From contig CAVSBE010000008.1 of the NCBI GenBank assembly GCA_963726135.1, forward strand, positions 744,001-808,000: a stretch of DNA of 64,000 nucleotides, given 5' to 3'. Below are positions 47,112-55,870 of the stretch, in pieces. A program made the translations under genes and the position numbers. The notes beneath the pieces were generated by a model. The model was not told the origin of the DNA and searched no databases. It worked only from the letters and a program-made list of their open reading frames with translations. Source of the DNA: Bog-473 sp963726135. GTDB taxonomy: Bacteria > Actinomycetota > Acidimicrobiia > Acidimicrobiales > RAAP-2. Numbering within the stretch: the stretch's first letter is position 1; each line of letters begins with the position of its first letter.

Positions 47112-50100
47112 CTAGGGACGCACGCCGATGATGCGCGTGTACCAGTCGTCTTCAACCCAGAACCAGCCGTTCTTGGATACGACTCCGGTTTGGTTGTCGA
47201 AGGCACCCTCACCGACACCGGTGCCGGGCAGGGGCGGGGTGAGTGTCTGAATGTAGGCGCCGGTAGTCGTAGAGTATTCCTCTAATGCACCCTGGTGTTG
47301 TAGCGATTGGTTGCCGTTGGTGGCTGGCTCGTACAGCAGAGCTATTCCTACTATCTTCGCTTGACTGTCAACGGCGAAGCTGAAGGGTTGAGGGAATGGG
47401 GTGGTGTCGGATGAATTGACAGAGTAGGTCGGGTCAGTGGTCCAGGCGGAGCTTGACCAGCCGGAAGTGGTCGGTAGGCTATTGAACTTTATTAGCTTTG
47501 GGCCAATGGATTCATAGTTGCCCGCCACTAAACTGCTGTCTGTGTCGCTCGGGGAGAAGCCGGTTACATAGATAGTGCTGCCTTCAACATCAACACCCCT
47601 GACGTCAACCAGACCCGGTGGCTCGCCGTAGCTGATGAGGCTGCCGTACTCGGGCACACCGTTAGAGGAATAGCCGGTCAACGGATATTCAGTGACGTTG
47701 GTGCCGCCCAATTGAACGCCCCAGATGTTGCCGGTGTTGTCATCGACGAACACGTTCTCCCAGCCGCCAGGGTTGGGTATTTGCCAGACCGGGACCATGA
47801 TCTCTGAATTAGGCAACTGCTCGTATGTATTGACTGCCCCTTCGCCGAGGTCCACGGTCTCATAGCGGTGGCCGTCACCTTCCCACTCGTAAGTGCCGGC
47901 TCCGTATTGGGGACAAGCAGTGGAACAGCCTATTTGGGCCGCACTACTGACACGAGAATCAGAAGGGTATGCCCATGGATTGACGGTAAAGGCATACGGT
48001 TGGTAGTTGCCGGATGAGTCACGGGTAAACTCGAAGTCGCGGTTGAAGATCCGGCTGCCGTCATTGGTCGGCTCGCCGGTTCCGCCGAAGGTGTTTGCGT
48101 TGACGTCACGCCAGACGACGGATGTACCGTTTGATTGATATTCCGTGATAATGCCGCAGGGACCAGGCGTTTGCCACACTGACTGCGAAACTCCTGGCAG
48201 GCAGTTCTCGGCCGTGTAGATGTTCCCCGAACCGTCAATGGCCACCGAGCGAGGTCCTACGAAGCGGTCAGGACCGATACGGCCGGGGTCAGAGCCCTGT
48301 AGGTAACCCCCCGTGACGCCGACCTGACCCGTTTGGGTTCCGGAGTAGTTGAACCATTTGAAGTCTTGGTCTTGACCATTGTCAGCTACTAGCAGTTCGT
48401 CACTACTTGGGCTAGCGGCTACGCCTTGGGCGATGACGGAGGCCGGAAGGGTGAAGGCCGTGAGTAGTGAGCCTGAAATATTGAAGCGCTCTACCATGTC
48501 AGACGAACCTGCCGGGTTCTCTACGAGGGCCCAGATGTCGCCCTCCCGGTCACAAGTGAGCACGCTGGCCCCTGGGGCGCTCCAGGTCTCTGTGACGCCT
48601 GAGAGCGACGTAGGGACCTCTTTGATTTCAGTGGTGTTTGGGGATAAGTAGGCGGTTGTCGTAAGCGGGCCGTTAGCGTCAGTGACGAACAGGTTGCCGT
48701 CACAGAGGGTTTCACCGAGCAGTGGGTTGCCGCCTGAGTCAACGGTCAGTGGACCGACGCCGGTGCTGTTGCCTTCATCTACATTGGACTCGTTTGCCGG
48801 ATTGAGCCAGGTGGCTCGGCTGAAACGGGTCACTAGGCCATCACCTTCGGCACCATAGATGTAGGTCGAGTCCATAGCTAGGCCGAAGGTGCCGGCAGGA
48901 TTGCTGGTAGATGGTGGTCCGGAATCACCAGTCTGAAGGCCCTCTGGGTACCCGGTTCCTGGAGCGTAGACGTTGATGTTATGGGAGTTCTCTTCCCAGT
49001 TTGCGGAGGATAGGGCGACGCCATCAGAGGATACGCCCAGCTCCGCCACGGTCTCTGGCACACCTCCAAAGGTGTTGCCTACTGGGTTGCCATTCGCGGA
49101 ACATGAGCCGACGGCGCCACAGGTGTTGCCGACGATGGTAATGGCTGGCGATGTCTCTCTCGTCGGTATACCCGAAGTCGCGGTGTTAGTTGGCGTGACG
49201 GAGGTTGTCGTTGGTGGCGGAACGGCTGGTGGAGAAGAAGTAACAGTTGGTGCCGCACCGACGATCGGAAAGTTGGGCACAATGCCTAGGGCAGGCAAAG
49301 AGCCGTTAAAGGCAGCGTCGCCCAGGCCGAAGATGTTGCCGTCGGATCCGACGATCCAGTAGCCCGCATTGTCCCCAGTGGGCACGATCGACACGAGGCT
49401 GCTCGGGTTGTACGCCACGTTGCCGAGCCAGTGGGCGTCGCCGACGGCGAACACCGCACCGAAGTTGTTCACGGCCCAGTATCCCTGCCCATCCGATGTC
49501 GAGGCGAGTGCCACGTAGCGGGTCGCTCCGCCGGCTTCTGGAAGAGGTGCGAGTTGTGCCAGGTCGGGGGCGTCGCCAAACCCCGTCACCTGACCATTGG
49601 CTTGGAGAACCCAGTAGCCAGTGTTGCTCGGGGTGGCGGCGATCCCGGTCACATCATCGACGTGGACACCGAGGCCGGGCAGTGAGCCCTCGTACGCGGT
49701 GTCTCCATAAGAAAAGACGCCGCCGTCGGCACCGACGAGGAAATATCCTTTGTCATCGGAGGAGGGCACGATTCCAACGACATCGTTCACGTGGATACCC
49801 AACCCCGGCAACGAACCCTCGTACGCCGTGTCTCCGAAGGAGAAGACACCACCATCGGAGCCGACCAGGTAGTACCCGCCGTAGTTGGCGGCGGGTGCGA
49901 TCCCCACAACGTTGTCGACATGGATGCCGAGACCCGGCAACGAGCCATAGAAGCCGCCGTGAAAGACGAAGACGCCTCCATCAGAGCCGACGAGGTCATA
50001 ACCCGTCGCTTGAGTGGAGCTGTGAGGAGTGGAGCTGTGAGGAGCAACCGCTCCTTCGGCAGGCGACGTTGGCGCACCGCTCTTCACGCTGAGCGTGAGG

Positions 50101-50171
50101 AGGAGCGCGACAAGGCATATTGCTGCCTGGAATACGGTGATGCGTCGCAGTCGCCGCAGAGGGCTTGACAT
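47112..50171 (-). CDS. Large secreted protein: 42-residue repeats plus propeller-like domain, copy 2
   Basis: 1019 residues from ATG 50171 with GAGGAG upstream. Signal or anchor helix at about 12-30 (VFQAAICLVALLLTLSV). Residues 55-320 hold six repeats of about 42 residues (G-Y-x-L-V-G-S-D-G-G-V-F ... GSLPGLGIHV ... V-V-G-I-A-P). A Pro/Thr-rich linker (about 310-345) leads to a domain of about 675 residues nearly the same as the 38.7-40.8 kb protein (NTCGAVGSCSANGNPVGN, REGDIWALVENPAG, WVEDDWYTRIIGV at the C-terminus). No catalytic motif recognised. Probably a cell-surface structural or binding protein. Confidence 0.85.
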   Translation of the reverse strand: MSSPLRRLRRITVFQAAICLVALLLTLSVKSGAPTSPAEGAVAPHSSTPHSSTQATGYDLVGSDGGVFVFHGGFYGSLPGLGIHVDNVVGIAPAANYGGYYLVGSDGGVFSFGDTAYEGSLPGLGIHVNDVVGIVPSSDDKGYFLVGADGGVFSYGDTAYEGSLPGLGVHVDDVTGIAATPSNTGYWVLQANGQVTGFGDAPDLAQLAPLPEAGGATRYVALASTSDGQGYWAVNNFGAVFAVGDAHWLGNVAYNPSSLVSIVPTGDNAGYWIVGSDGNIFGLGDAAFNGSLPALGIVPNFPIVGAAPTVTSSPPAVPPPTTTSVTPTNTATSGIPTRETSPAITIVGNTCGAVGSCSANGNPVGNTFGGVPETVAELGVSSDGVALSSANWEENSHNINVYAPGTGYPEGLQTGDSGPPSTSNPAGTFGLAMDSTYIYGAEGDGLVTRFSRATWLNPANESNVDEGNSTGVGPLTVDSGGNPLLGETLCDGNLFVTDANGPLTTTAYLSPNTTEIKEVPTSLSGVTETWSAPGASVLTCDREGDIWALVENPAGSSDMVERFNISGSLLTAFTLPASVIAQGVAASPSSDELLVADNGQDQDFKWFNYSGTQTGQVGVTGGYLQGSDPGRIGPDRFVGPRSVAIDGSGNIYTAENCLPGVSQSVWQTPGPCGIITEYQSNGTSVVWRDVNANTFGGTGEPTNDGSRIFNRDFEFTRDSSGNYQPYAFTVNPWAYPSDSRVSSAAQIGCSTACPQYGAGTYEWEGDGHRYETVDLGEGAVNTYEQLPNSEIMVPVWQIPNPGGWENVFVDDNTGNIWGVQLGGTNVTEYPLTGYSSNGVPEYGSLISYGEPPGLVDVRGVDVEGSTIYVTGFSPSDTDSSLVAGNYESIGPKLIKFNSLPTTSGWSSSAWTTDPTYSVNSSDTTPFPQPFSFAVDSQAKIVGIALLYEPATNGNQSLQHQGALEEYSTTTGAYIQTLTPPLPGTGVGEGAFDNQTGVVSKNGWFWVEDDWYTRIIGVRP
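47115..49150 (-). repeat. Long inverted repeat arm B (paralogous coding sequence)
   Basis: Partner of the 38740-40780 arm. Similarity begins at the NTCG-x5-C segment and runs to the last residues. The upstream repeat region and signal helix are unique to this copy, so duplication or recombination joined at the linker. Confidence 0.8.
49220..50010 (-). repeat. Six in-gene repeats of about 126 bp
   Basis: Units encode about 42 residues each. The first three are the most alike and all contain GSLPGLG. The fourth and fifth have diverged. This repeat type is frequent in secreted proteins of some actinobacteria and suggests a solenoid or propeller-like fold. Confidence 0.8.
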
Positions 50172-50737
50172 GGTGATCTCCTCAATCGGCAGGCAATGCC
50201 CCTCAATGAGTTGCGCAGGGTCTTTTCCACGGACGGGATCGAATCAATCGTGGCCGCCACGAAAAACATCGGCCTCGCACGCCGGAGAATTGAGTCTTTT
50301 CGCTTTGACGAGGGTCTACGCATGAAGTGAATGCATCTCGCGAGGACTCCCGTGGTGGTTTCGCGCGTTCCAGCGGTCCCCGAAATCCTCGCCACGATCC
50401 CGATCAGCGACCCAGCTGAAAACCCCCGTGGCGGCGTACTCGACCCGCCTGACGCGCGGGTCCCGCCGGTCGCAACGAAGGTGCTGGAGACGATGGCTGA
50501 GTCTTCAGCTCGGGACGAATCGGGATGAAGGAAGCTTCTATGGCACCATCTCAGCTAGTCGAAGATCGGCTGCCATGTTGCCTTTGAGCCCGTCCGGGAG
50601 ATCGGGTCGGGTGCGCCGAGCGAAACGTAGAGGCGCGATGCGAAATGCCTCAGCTCGACCGCCTCCACGTCGACACATTCTTCTGCACCACCAAGCTCGT
50701 AGATTTGTAAGCGTTCCTGGGGGTAGAGCTCACAGCC
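50172..50737. other. Intergenic region, no supported gene
   Basis: About 570 bases between two leftward genes. It includes the leader of the 1019-residue protein gene (a relatively AT-rich stretch near 50285-50330 may hold its promoter). Short frames here have no ribosome site or recognisable family. Confidence 0.5.
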
Positions 50738-51655
50738 TCAGGGAATAAGAAGCAGATCCGTGGAATGGGTTCCAGGGTACTGAGCCGGAAGTCTGGAGAT
50801 TTCTACCGCGGGCGTCTTTTGAGGTTTCTCCAAATCGACAAAGAAGGAGAAGTGCTCTGCTATGAGTCGCTGTAGAAGCTCGAGGCCAGCATTTCTTCGG
50901 AGCATGTAAGGGCAGAACTCAATGAGCATGGGGACGCGTGCTGCCAGTGTCTTGGGGGCTGAGTCGAGCACATGGCCTTCGTGCCCTTGGGTGTCGATCC
51001 ACACCAACCCGATCTCGCCCCGGTCGATCCCATGTTGATCGATGAGATCGTCGAGTGGCACTCCGTCGACCGCGACGGTTGAACGGGGCTCCTCGCGGTC
51101 TGGAACGACGTACTGGACGCGGTGGTCCCCGGAGTTCGAAGCGGAAATTTCCAAGGTGACCGGACCTGAGTGATTCGTCACCACGTGTTTCACGCAATCG
51201 ATCCTGTCGTCCAAATCGTTGAGGATCACATTGCATCGAAGCAGACGGAAGTTCTCCGCTTCCGGCTCAACCGCCAATACGCGAGAGGCTCCCCATTGGG
51301 TGACTGCAGGTATGGAGGTCGTTCCGATGTTGGCGCCGATGTCCAAGAACACTTTTCCCTCGATCGGATCAGGCGCCAGGAAATCGTTCATGACCGACAC
51401 CGCAGTTTCGGTCATGTCTGCATTGAACGAGCCGAATACGAACAGCTGCTCAGCAATTGGTCCATCAGAAGGATGGATGAGGAACCGTGAACCGTCCGAT
51501 TCGATCTCGAGGGTCTTGGTCACCCGCGATGCCACTTTCCTATAGGCTCGGCGTCGTACCTCAAGACGGCTCTCTGGACCCCCCAACATGGACCGAGCCG
51601 CCAATTTGGCTCGGTGGGGAGTCAGTGCCAACTGCCGTAGAACCCGGTTCCCCAT
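50738..51655 (-). CDS. FkbM-family SAM-dependent methyltransferase
   Basis: 305 residues from ATG 51655. SAM motif I FLDIGANIGTTSIPAV, acidic VLAVEPEAENFRLLRCNVIL, and the C-terminal block GLVWIDTQGHEGHVL where the usual D-I-E-G-x-E is D-T-Q-G-H-E. An extra N-terminal region of about 90 residues precedes the fold. It is only distantly similar to the 41 kb FkbM protein. Probably methylates a sugar or lipid-linked glycan. Confidence 0.85.
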   Translation of the reverse strand: MGNRVLRQLALTPHRAKLAARSMLGGPESRLEVRRRAYRKVASRVTKTLEIESDGSRFLIHPSDGPIAEQLFVFGSFNADMTETAVSVMNDFLAPDPIEGKVFLDIGANIGTTSIPAVTQWGASRVLAVEPEAENFRLLRCNVILNDLDDRIDCVKHVVTNHSGPVTLEISASNSGDHRVQYVVPDREEPRSTVAVDGVPLDDLIDQHGIDRGEIGLVWIDTQGHEGHVLDSAPKTLAARVPMLIEFCPYMLRRNAGLELLQRLIAEHFSFFVDLEKPQKTPAVEISRLPAQYPGTHSTDLLLIP

Positions 51656-52327
51656 GTGGTCCAAAGGTAGACGAGCGAGTCGTCTCGGCCTCAATCCTGG
51701 GTGTTACCCGCTGACCTCAACGGTCACCACGCCGGCTTCCCCACGGTCTCCCACCGCCACCACCGCCGCCGCCAGCTCCGGTGCTGGTCGCCTCAGCGGA
51801 TCCCGCCGTTCCCACCGCAGTGGCCCAAGGTCCCGTCGCTCCAACGGCGACCCTATCGGCCTGAGTCCTCGCCGCTCCCGGCACCTTCCGAGTGTGGTCG
51901 ACGATTCCAAACCCGCACTACAACTGGACCATGCGCAGCCCATCGATTGCCGATGGGGGGGTCAACCAAATCCTGACAACATCGCTGCCCACGGCCAGAG
52001 TTGCCGGCACCGGTCGATCCGCCGCCGAACCCCCCGGCTCGATCATCACTCGGGGCAGAGGTACCGCCCAGGGACACCGTTTTCCGGCCACTACTGCGCA
52101 CCGAACCTCACCGCGCTCGATAGAGTTCGTGCGATGAAATAGCTAACTCGCACCTTCTCCCTCGCTCCGTCCCGTATGAAACGAACGAGCGCAAATGTTC
52201 TTGTCGGTAATTCATCCGATCCGCCCAATAGCGTTGCGAGATACAGCGTTACGACGTATAAAGGCGCGCAGACCAGATACCAGTCATATACCCTGAAACC
52301 TTTAGGACGATCTGAGGTTACACGGAG
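51656..52327. other. Intergenic region with possible HNH-like remnant
   Basis: About 670 bases. A plus-strand stretch at about 51915-52015 reads LQLDHAQPIDCRWGGQPNPD then N-I-A-A-H-G-Q-S-C-R-H, resembling the D-H-x2-P-I...G-G...D-N...C-x2-H core of an HNH nuclease, but no intact gene surrounds it. From 52140 the sequence becomes AT-richer and should contain the promoter of the following GT4 gene. Confidence 0.35.
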
Positions 52328-53425
52328 ATGCGAATTGCGATTGTGGCTCCAGCAGTAACCGACCTCGGAGTACCCGGCCTGCCTGAGGTCCGTGGCGGTG
52401 GTGAACGCTATCCGAGTGCGCTCGCAGTCGCATTGGCGAAATCGGGAGCAAACGTTGATCTGGTGACGTTTGGACGGGAACGCACGGAACTGCGCCATCA
52501 TTCTGGCCTCGGAATCCGCGTTATTCGACCGTGGTCATGGCGGGGCGACCTACGCGATCCAGTAAACCCAGTGCTCCTCCGATTGGCGTCCCGATACGAC
52601 GTTATTCATGCACACATAATCAACAAAGCGGCCGTATTGCTGGCGTTGGGAGCCTCTCTACACCGAACAAAAGTTGTTCTAACACCGCATGGTGGTGGGG
52701 CGCGAGCCGGTATCAGACGTGGACTGTGGAAACTGTTCGATGGCTCCCTCTTCGTTTCCCAGTTCGGTCGGATGTGTGAATCAGAACTCGCGAGGCTACC
52801 TTCAGACGTCATTTACGGAGGAGCTGATGCGTTGTGTCCTAATCACCGGGAACGAACCAGCGATCATACGGGGCGGTTTCTTTTCGTGGGCCGGCTGACA
52901 CCTCACAAAGGCGTGGACGTCCTAATTCGATCCTTGCCACCCGGTGCGGGTCTGTCGGTTGTCGGTCCAATACACGAGAAGGACTATTTCGAACATCTGT
53001 GTGCTTTGGCTGTCGGTAAGGATGTTGAATTTCAAGTCAATCTCAATGACGATGAGCTTTGCGACCTCTACGAAAACGCACGAGCTCTGATCCTGCCCAG
53101 CGTCGAACTCGATTGGAAGGGGCGACAGCATCATGCTCCCGAACTTCTCGGGTTAGTCGTTCTCGAAGCGATGTATTGCGGAGCGCCCGTGGTGGTCTCC
53201 AACGTCGGAGGAATTCCCGAGGTCGTCGATGATGGCAGGACGGGATTCGTCGTAGAGCCCGGAAATGTTGAATCGCTTCGCAAGGTACTCGGTGAACTGG
53301 CTTGTGACGATGACCTGGTTCGGACGATGGGAGAAGCAGCGCGTCACGAGGCACATCAGCGCTTTACCTGGAACGAAGTCGCCGCGCATGCTTACAAATT
53401 CTACGAACGACTTTGCGAGACATAG
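52328..53425 (+). CDS. GT4 glycosyltransferase (AT-richer, probably transferred)
   Basis: 365 residues. N-terminal MRIAIVAPAVTDLGVPG and GGGERYPSALAVALAKSG, donor site GRFLFVGRLTPHKGVDVLI, and PELLGLVVLEAMYCGAPVVV with GFVVEPGNVESL. GGAG directly abuts the ATG, an unusually short ribosome-site spacing. Lower G+C and A/T-ending codons differ from neighbours such as the 44-46 kb GT fusion and suggest transfer. Confidence 0.87.
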   Translation: MRIAIVAPAVTDLGVPGLPEVRGGGERYPSALAVALAKSGANVDLVTFGRERTELRHHSGLGIRVIRPWSWRGDLRDPVNPVLLRLASRYDVIHAHIINKAAVLLALGASLHRTKVVLTPHGGGARAGIRRGLWKLFDGSLFVSQFGRMCESELARLPSDVIYGGADALCPNHRERTSDHTGRFLFVGRLTPHKGVDVLIRSLPPGAGLSVVGPIHEKDYFEHLCALAVGKDVEFQVNLNDDELCDLYENARALILPSVELDWKGRQHHAPELLGLVVLEAMYCGAPVVVSNVGGIPEVVDDGRTGFVVEPGNVESLRKVLGELACDDDLVRTMGEAARHEAHQRFTWNEVAAHAYKFYERLCET

Positions 53426-53430
53426 TGGCC

Positions 53431-53459
53431 TGAGCCGCCAAGATCGGTCAGGTGGCTCA
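53431..53459 (+). terminator. Hairpin after the GT4 stop
   Basis: TGAGCCGCC (53431-53439) pairs with GGTGGCTCA (53451-53459) through nine pairs including one G-U, with an 11-nt loop, five bases after the GT4 stop codon. Likely intrinsic terminator without a T-tract. Confidence 0.5.
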
Positions 53460-53660
53460 ACGATCGACCCCCAGTAGGTGAGGGATGTGCGATCTTGGAT
53501 CACCGACGCCCAGCGCCCCAGCTACTCGTCTTCAACGAGCGTGAGGGCTCGTTCTGGTCTTCCCGGTCACGCCATGCGGCCTGCCATCATCGCTTACAGC
53601 GGGAACAAACTCGTGAAGCAGGCCAGGCATTCCTATTCGGAGAAGAATCTCTGGCTCAGG

Positions 53661-54821
53661 TCACTGCCTCGACTGCTGCGCCAGCTTGTCACCGAGGAGC
53701 CTCCGATATAGCGCAACCCGGCCATCTGCGATCGCGTCATACGAATAACCCTGCGCCAACGTGTGGGCACGCTGGCGCATCTGCTGGCGTTCTTCGGGAT
53801 GCTCGAAGAGATAGGTAACGGCATCGACTGCGGCTCCGACATCACCAACGGGAACCAGGATGCCCGCGTCCTTGCCATTGAGGATGTCCCTCGGTCCGGG
53901 GATGTCGCTTGCGACAGGGACCAACCCGCATGCCATGCCCTCGATTACAACGATTCCAAATCCCTCCATGCGGGAAAGGAAGAGGAGAATTTCGTGCTTG
54001 CGAAGCAGGGAGGGCAGCTCCACGAGCTCATATCGAGGGAGAACCCTGACTCGCGCGCGGACGGCGGGATCCAGGGCGCGGACAGCTTCCGCCGGATCGG
54101 CGCCCAGCCAACTCGCCCCAATGTGGGGCATCATCTTCAAGACCTCGGACAGAACCGTGGCAGCGGTTTCAGCTCCCTTTCTCCACGCAAACCCGCCGAG
54201 GATCGCTATTCGGGGAACCGCCTCCGCGTCGCCAAGCGGAAGACCAACAAGCTCGGGAGCCACGCCATTCGGTGCGGCCGCTGAGCGATCGGGCCGAACA
54301 CGAAGGTGGTCAATGGCCCATTGGCGCTCAGGCGAGTTGTTGAATACGGAGAAGTCAGCAATCCGCAGCGACCGTGCCACCTGGGACAGTTGAATACCGC
54401 CGTGGTAGATGAAGTACCGGCGGCGCAAGGTGAGTTCACCGCGCTTGGCGGCGTCAATCAGATCCAGGTGGGCGAGGTGATCGAGACCATGGCTCCGTGT
54501 TACGACGATTGCCGGCGCCTTGGTGATCCAGACCCGGGGCAGCAGCGAGAGGTCACCAGTCGAGGCATCGACAACATCCACCAGACCTCGGCTCAGCAAG
54601 CGTCTGACGTGAGCAGCGACATACACAGGAAAGGTGAGCTGGTTTAGACGCGGTCCCAGATCGATGGGGAGATTGTCAAAGCCCACCACGGATACTTGGT
54701 GGCCTTGCCTGCGAAGAGCATTCCCCAACTGGAGAGTCGATCCCGGTGCTCCGGTGTTGAGATCGAGATCGTGGTGGATGGTCAAGAGGATTCGTAACGG
54801 CGCGAGTTCGTGACTACTCAC
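53661..54821 (-). CDS. GT4 glycosyltransferase
   Basis: 386 residues from GTG 54821. Begins PLRILLTIHHDLDLNTGAPG, contains RIAILGGFAWRKGAETAATV (donor site) and FLSRMEGFGIVVIEGMACG with IPGPRDILNGKDAGILVPVG. Convergent with the preceding GT4 gene. Codons upstream to 55010 are open but look non-coding. From 54822 to 55185 (about 360 bases) no gene is supported. Confidence 0.87.
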   Translation of the reverse strand: MSSHELAPLRILLTIHHDLDLNTGAPGSTLQLGNALRRQGHQVSVVGFDNLPIDLGPRLNQLTFPVYVAAHVRRLLSRGLVDVVDASTGDLSLLPRVWITKAPAIVVTRSHGLDHLAHLDLIDAAKRGELTLRRRYFIYHGGIQLSQVARSLRIADFSVFNNSPERQWAIDHLRVRPDRSAAAPNGVAPELVGLPLGDAEAVPRIAILGGFAWRKGAETAATVLSEVLKMMPHIGASWLGADPAEAVRALDPAVRARVRVLPRYELVELPSLLRKHEILLFLSRMEGFGIVVIEGMACGLVPVASDIPGPRDILNGKDAGILVPVGDVGAAVDAVTYLFEHPEERQQMRQRAHTLAQGYSYDAIADGRVALYRRLLGDKLAQQSRQ

Positions 54822-55185
54822 GGAACGCCATTCCGATCGTGTGTTGGATAACAGGTCATCAACGACGCCCTCAAACCTGCCTCCTGCCCCGACCGGTCTG
54901 ATCGCCCTCGGCGGCCAATGCTGTGTGTTCTGTCGGGCGAGAGGTTGCCTCACCATTTCTTCCGACTGCCTGCACCCTCGACACGAGCAAAGGAGTCGAA
55001 CTCGGGCCACGCAAACTTCGGAACACTGTCCCCTGCTTGACGGTTGGAGAGAGCCTTCAGCATCGGGACAGCGGGTCTTCTACATGAGTTTTCCTTCCAT
55101 CGACTCAGCTGTTGGAAACATTGTGAATTCGCACTACTGAGCGCATTCACATAGCTTTCCCATCGAACGAACAAGCTAGGCCTGC

Positions 55186-55743
55186 CCCACGAAAACCCAT
55201 GTCGTCCGCCACGCCAACGCCAAGCTAGACGAGTGCCGCCGGCGCGTCCAGAACGAGACCCTCGGCGCCGCAGTCGCAAGGGAGATCCGCTCTCTATCGG
55301 ATCCGGCGCCTGCCCACCAAGGCCGACGAACGCCTCGAAGACTCCGACGCGAGGCTCCTCGGCCTCTTGGGAGCCGGAGATCCACGCGGAGAGGAGGCCA
55401 GCACCTGGCATGCCAAAGAGGACGTCCGGGAGCTCTCCGCACACGGCGACGAGGCCACCACACGCGAGTGGATCGAGCGTCTCGTCACCGACATGGCCGA
55501 TCGTCACAACCCCGTTGAGGTGCGCTCGCTCCGGCGGACTGTCGCCCGCTGGACGGAACATATCGTCGCCTGGTACCCCTCCGACGTCTCGAACGGACCC
55601 ACCGAGGCCGCCAACAACCTGATCAAGCCCGTCAAGCGTGCCGCCTTCCGTTTCTCATCGTTTCGGAATTTCCGCGTACGCGCGCTGCTCTACGCTGGCA
55701 AACCCCGAAGTGGCACCTACTCGAGGCCATCACATCCCGCTGA
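55186..55743 (+). mobile_element. ISL3-family transposase remnant (C-terminal part)
   Basis: Across at least three frameshifts the sequence reads HVVRHANAKLDECRRRVQNE, RSRKGDPL, PTKADERLEDSDARLLGLLG, WHAKEDVRELSAHGDEA, VEVRSLRRTVARWTEHIVAW, NGPTEAANNLIKPVKRAAF and RNFRVRALLYAGKP with KWHLLEAITSR and stop TGA at 55741. This is the C-terminal half of an ISL3 transposase including the catalytic Glu region. The N-terminal half and both element ends are missing. Confidence 0.82.
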
Positions 55744-55870
55744 AATCTGAAGCGCTACTAAACTCCTGCTCACAAATTTGCCCGGACAGTTACCCGATGC
55801 TGAAGTTTGAACAAGCCCTTTGCGTCAGACGCAAGATATCGATGGCTCGACTTAAGAGGTTTCCTCAAGA

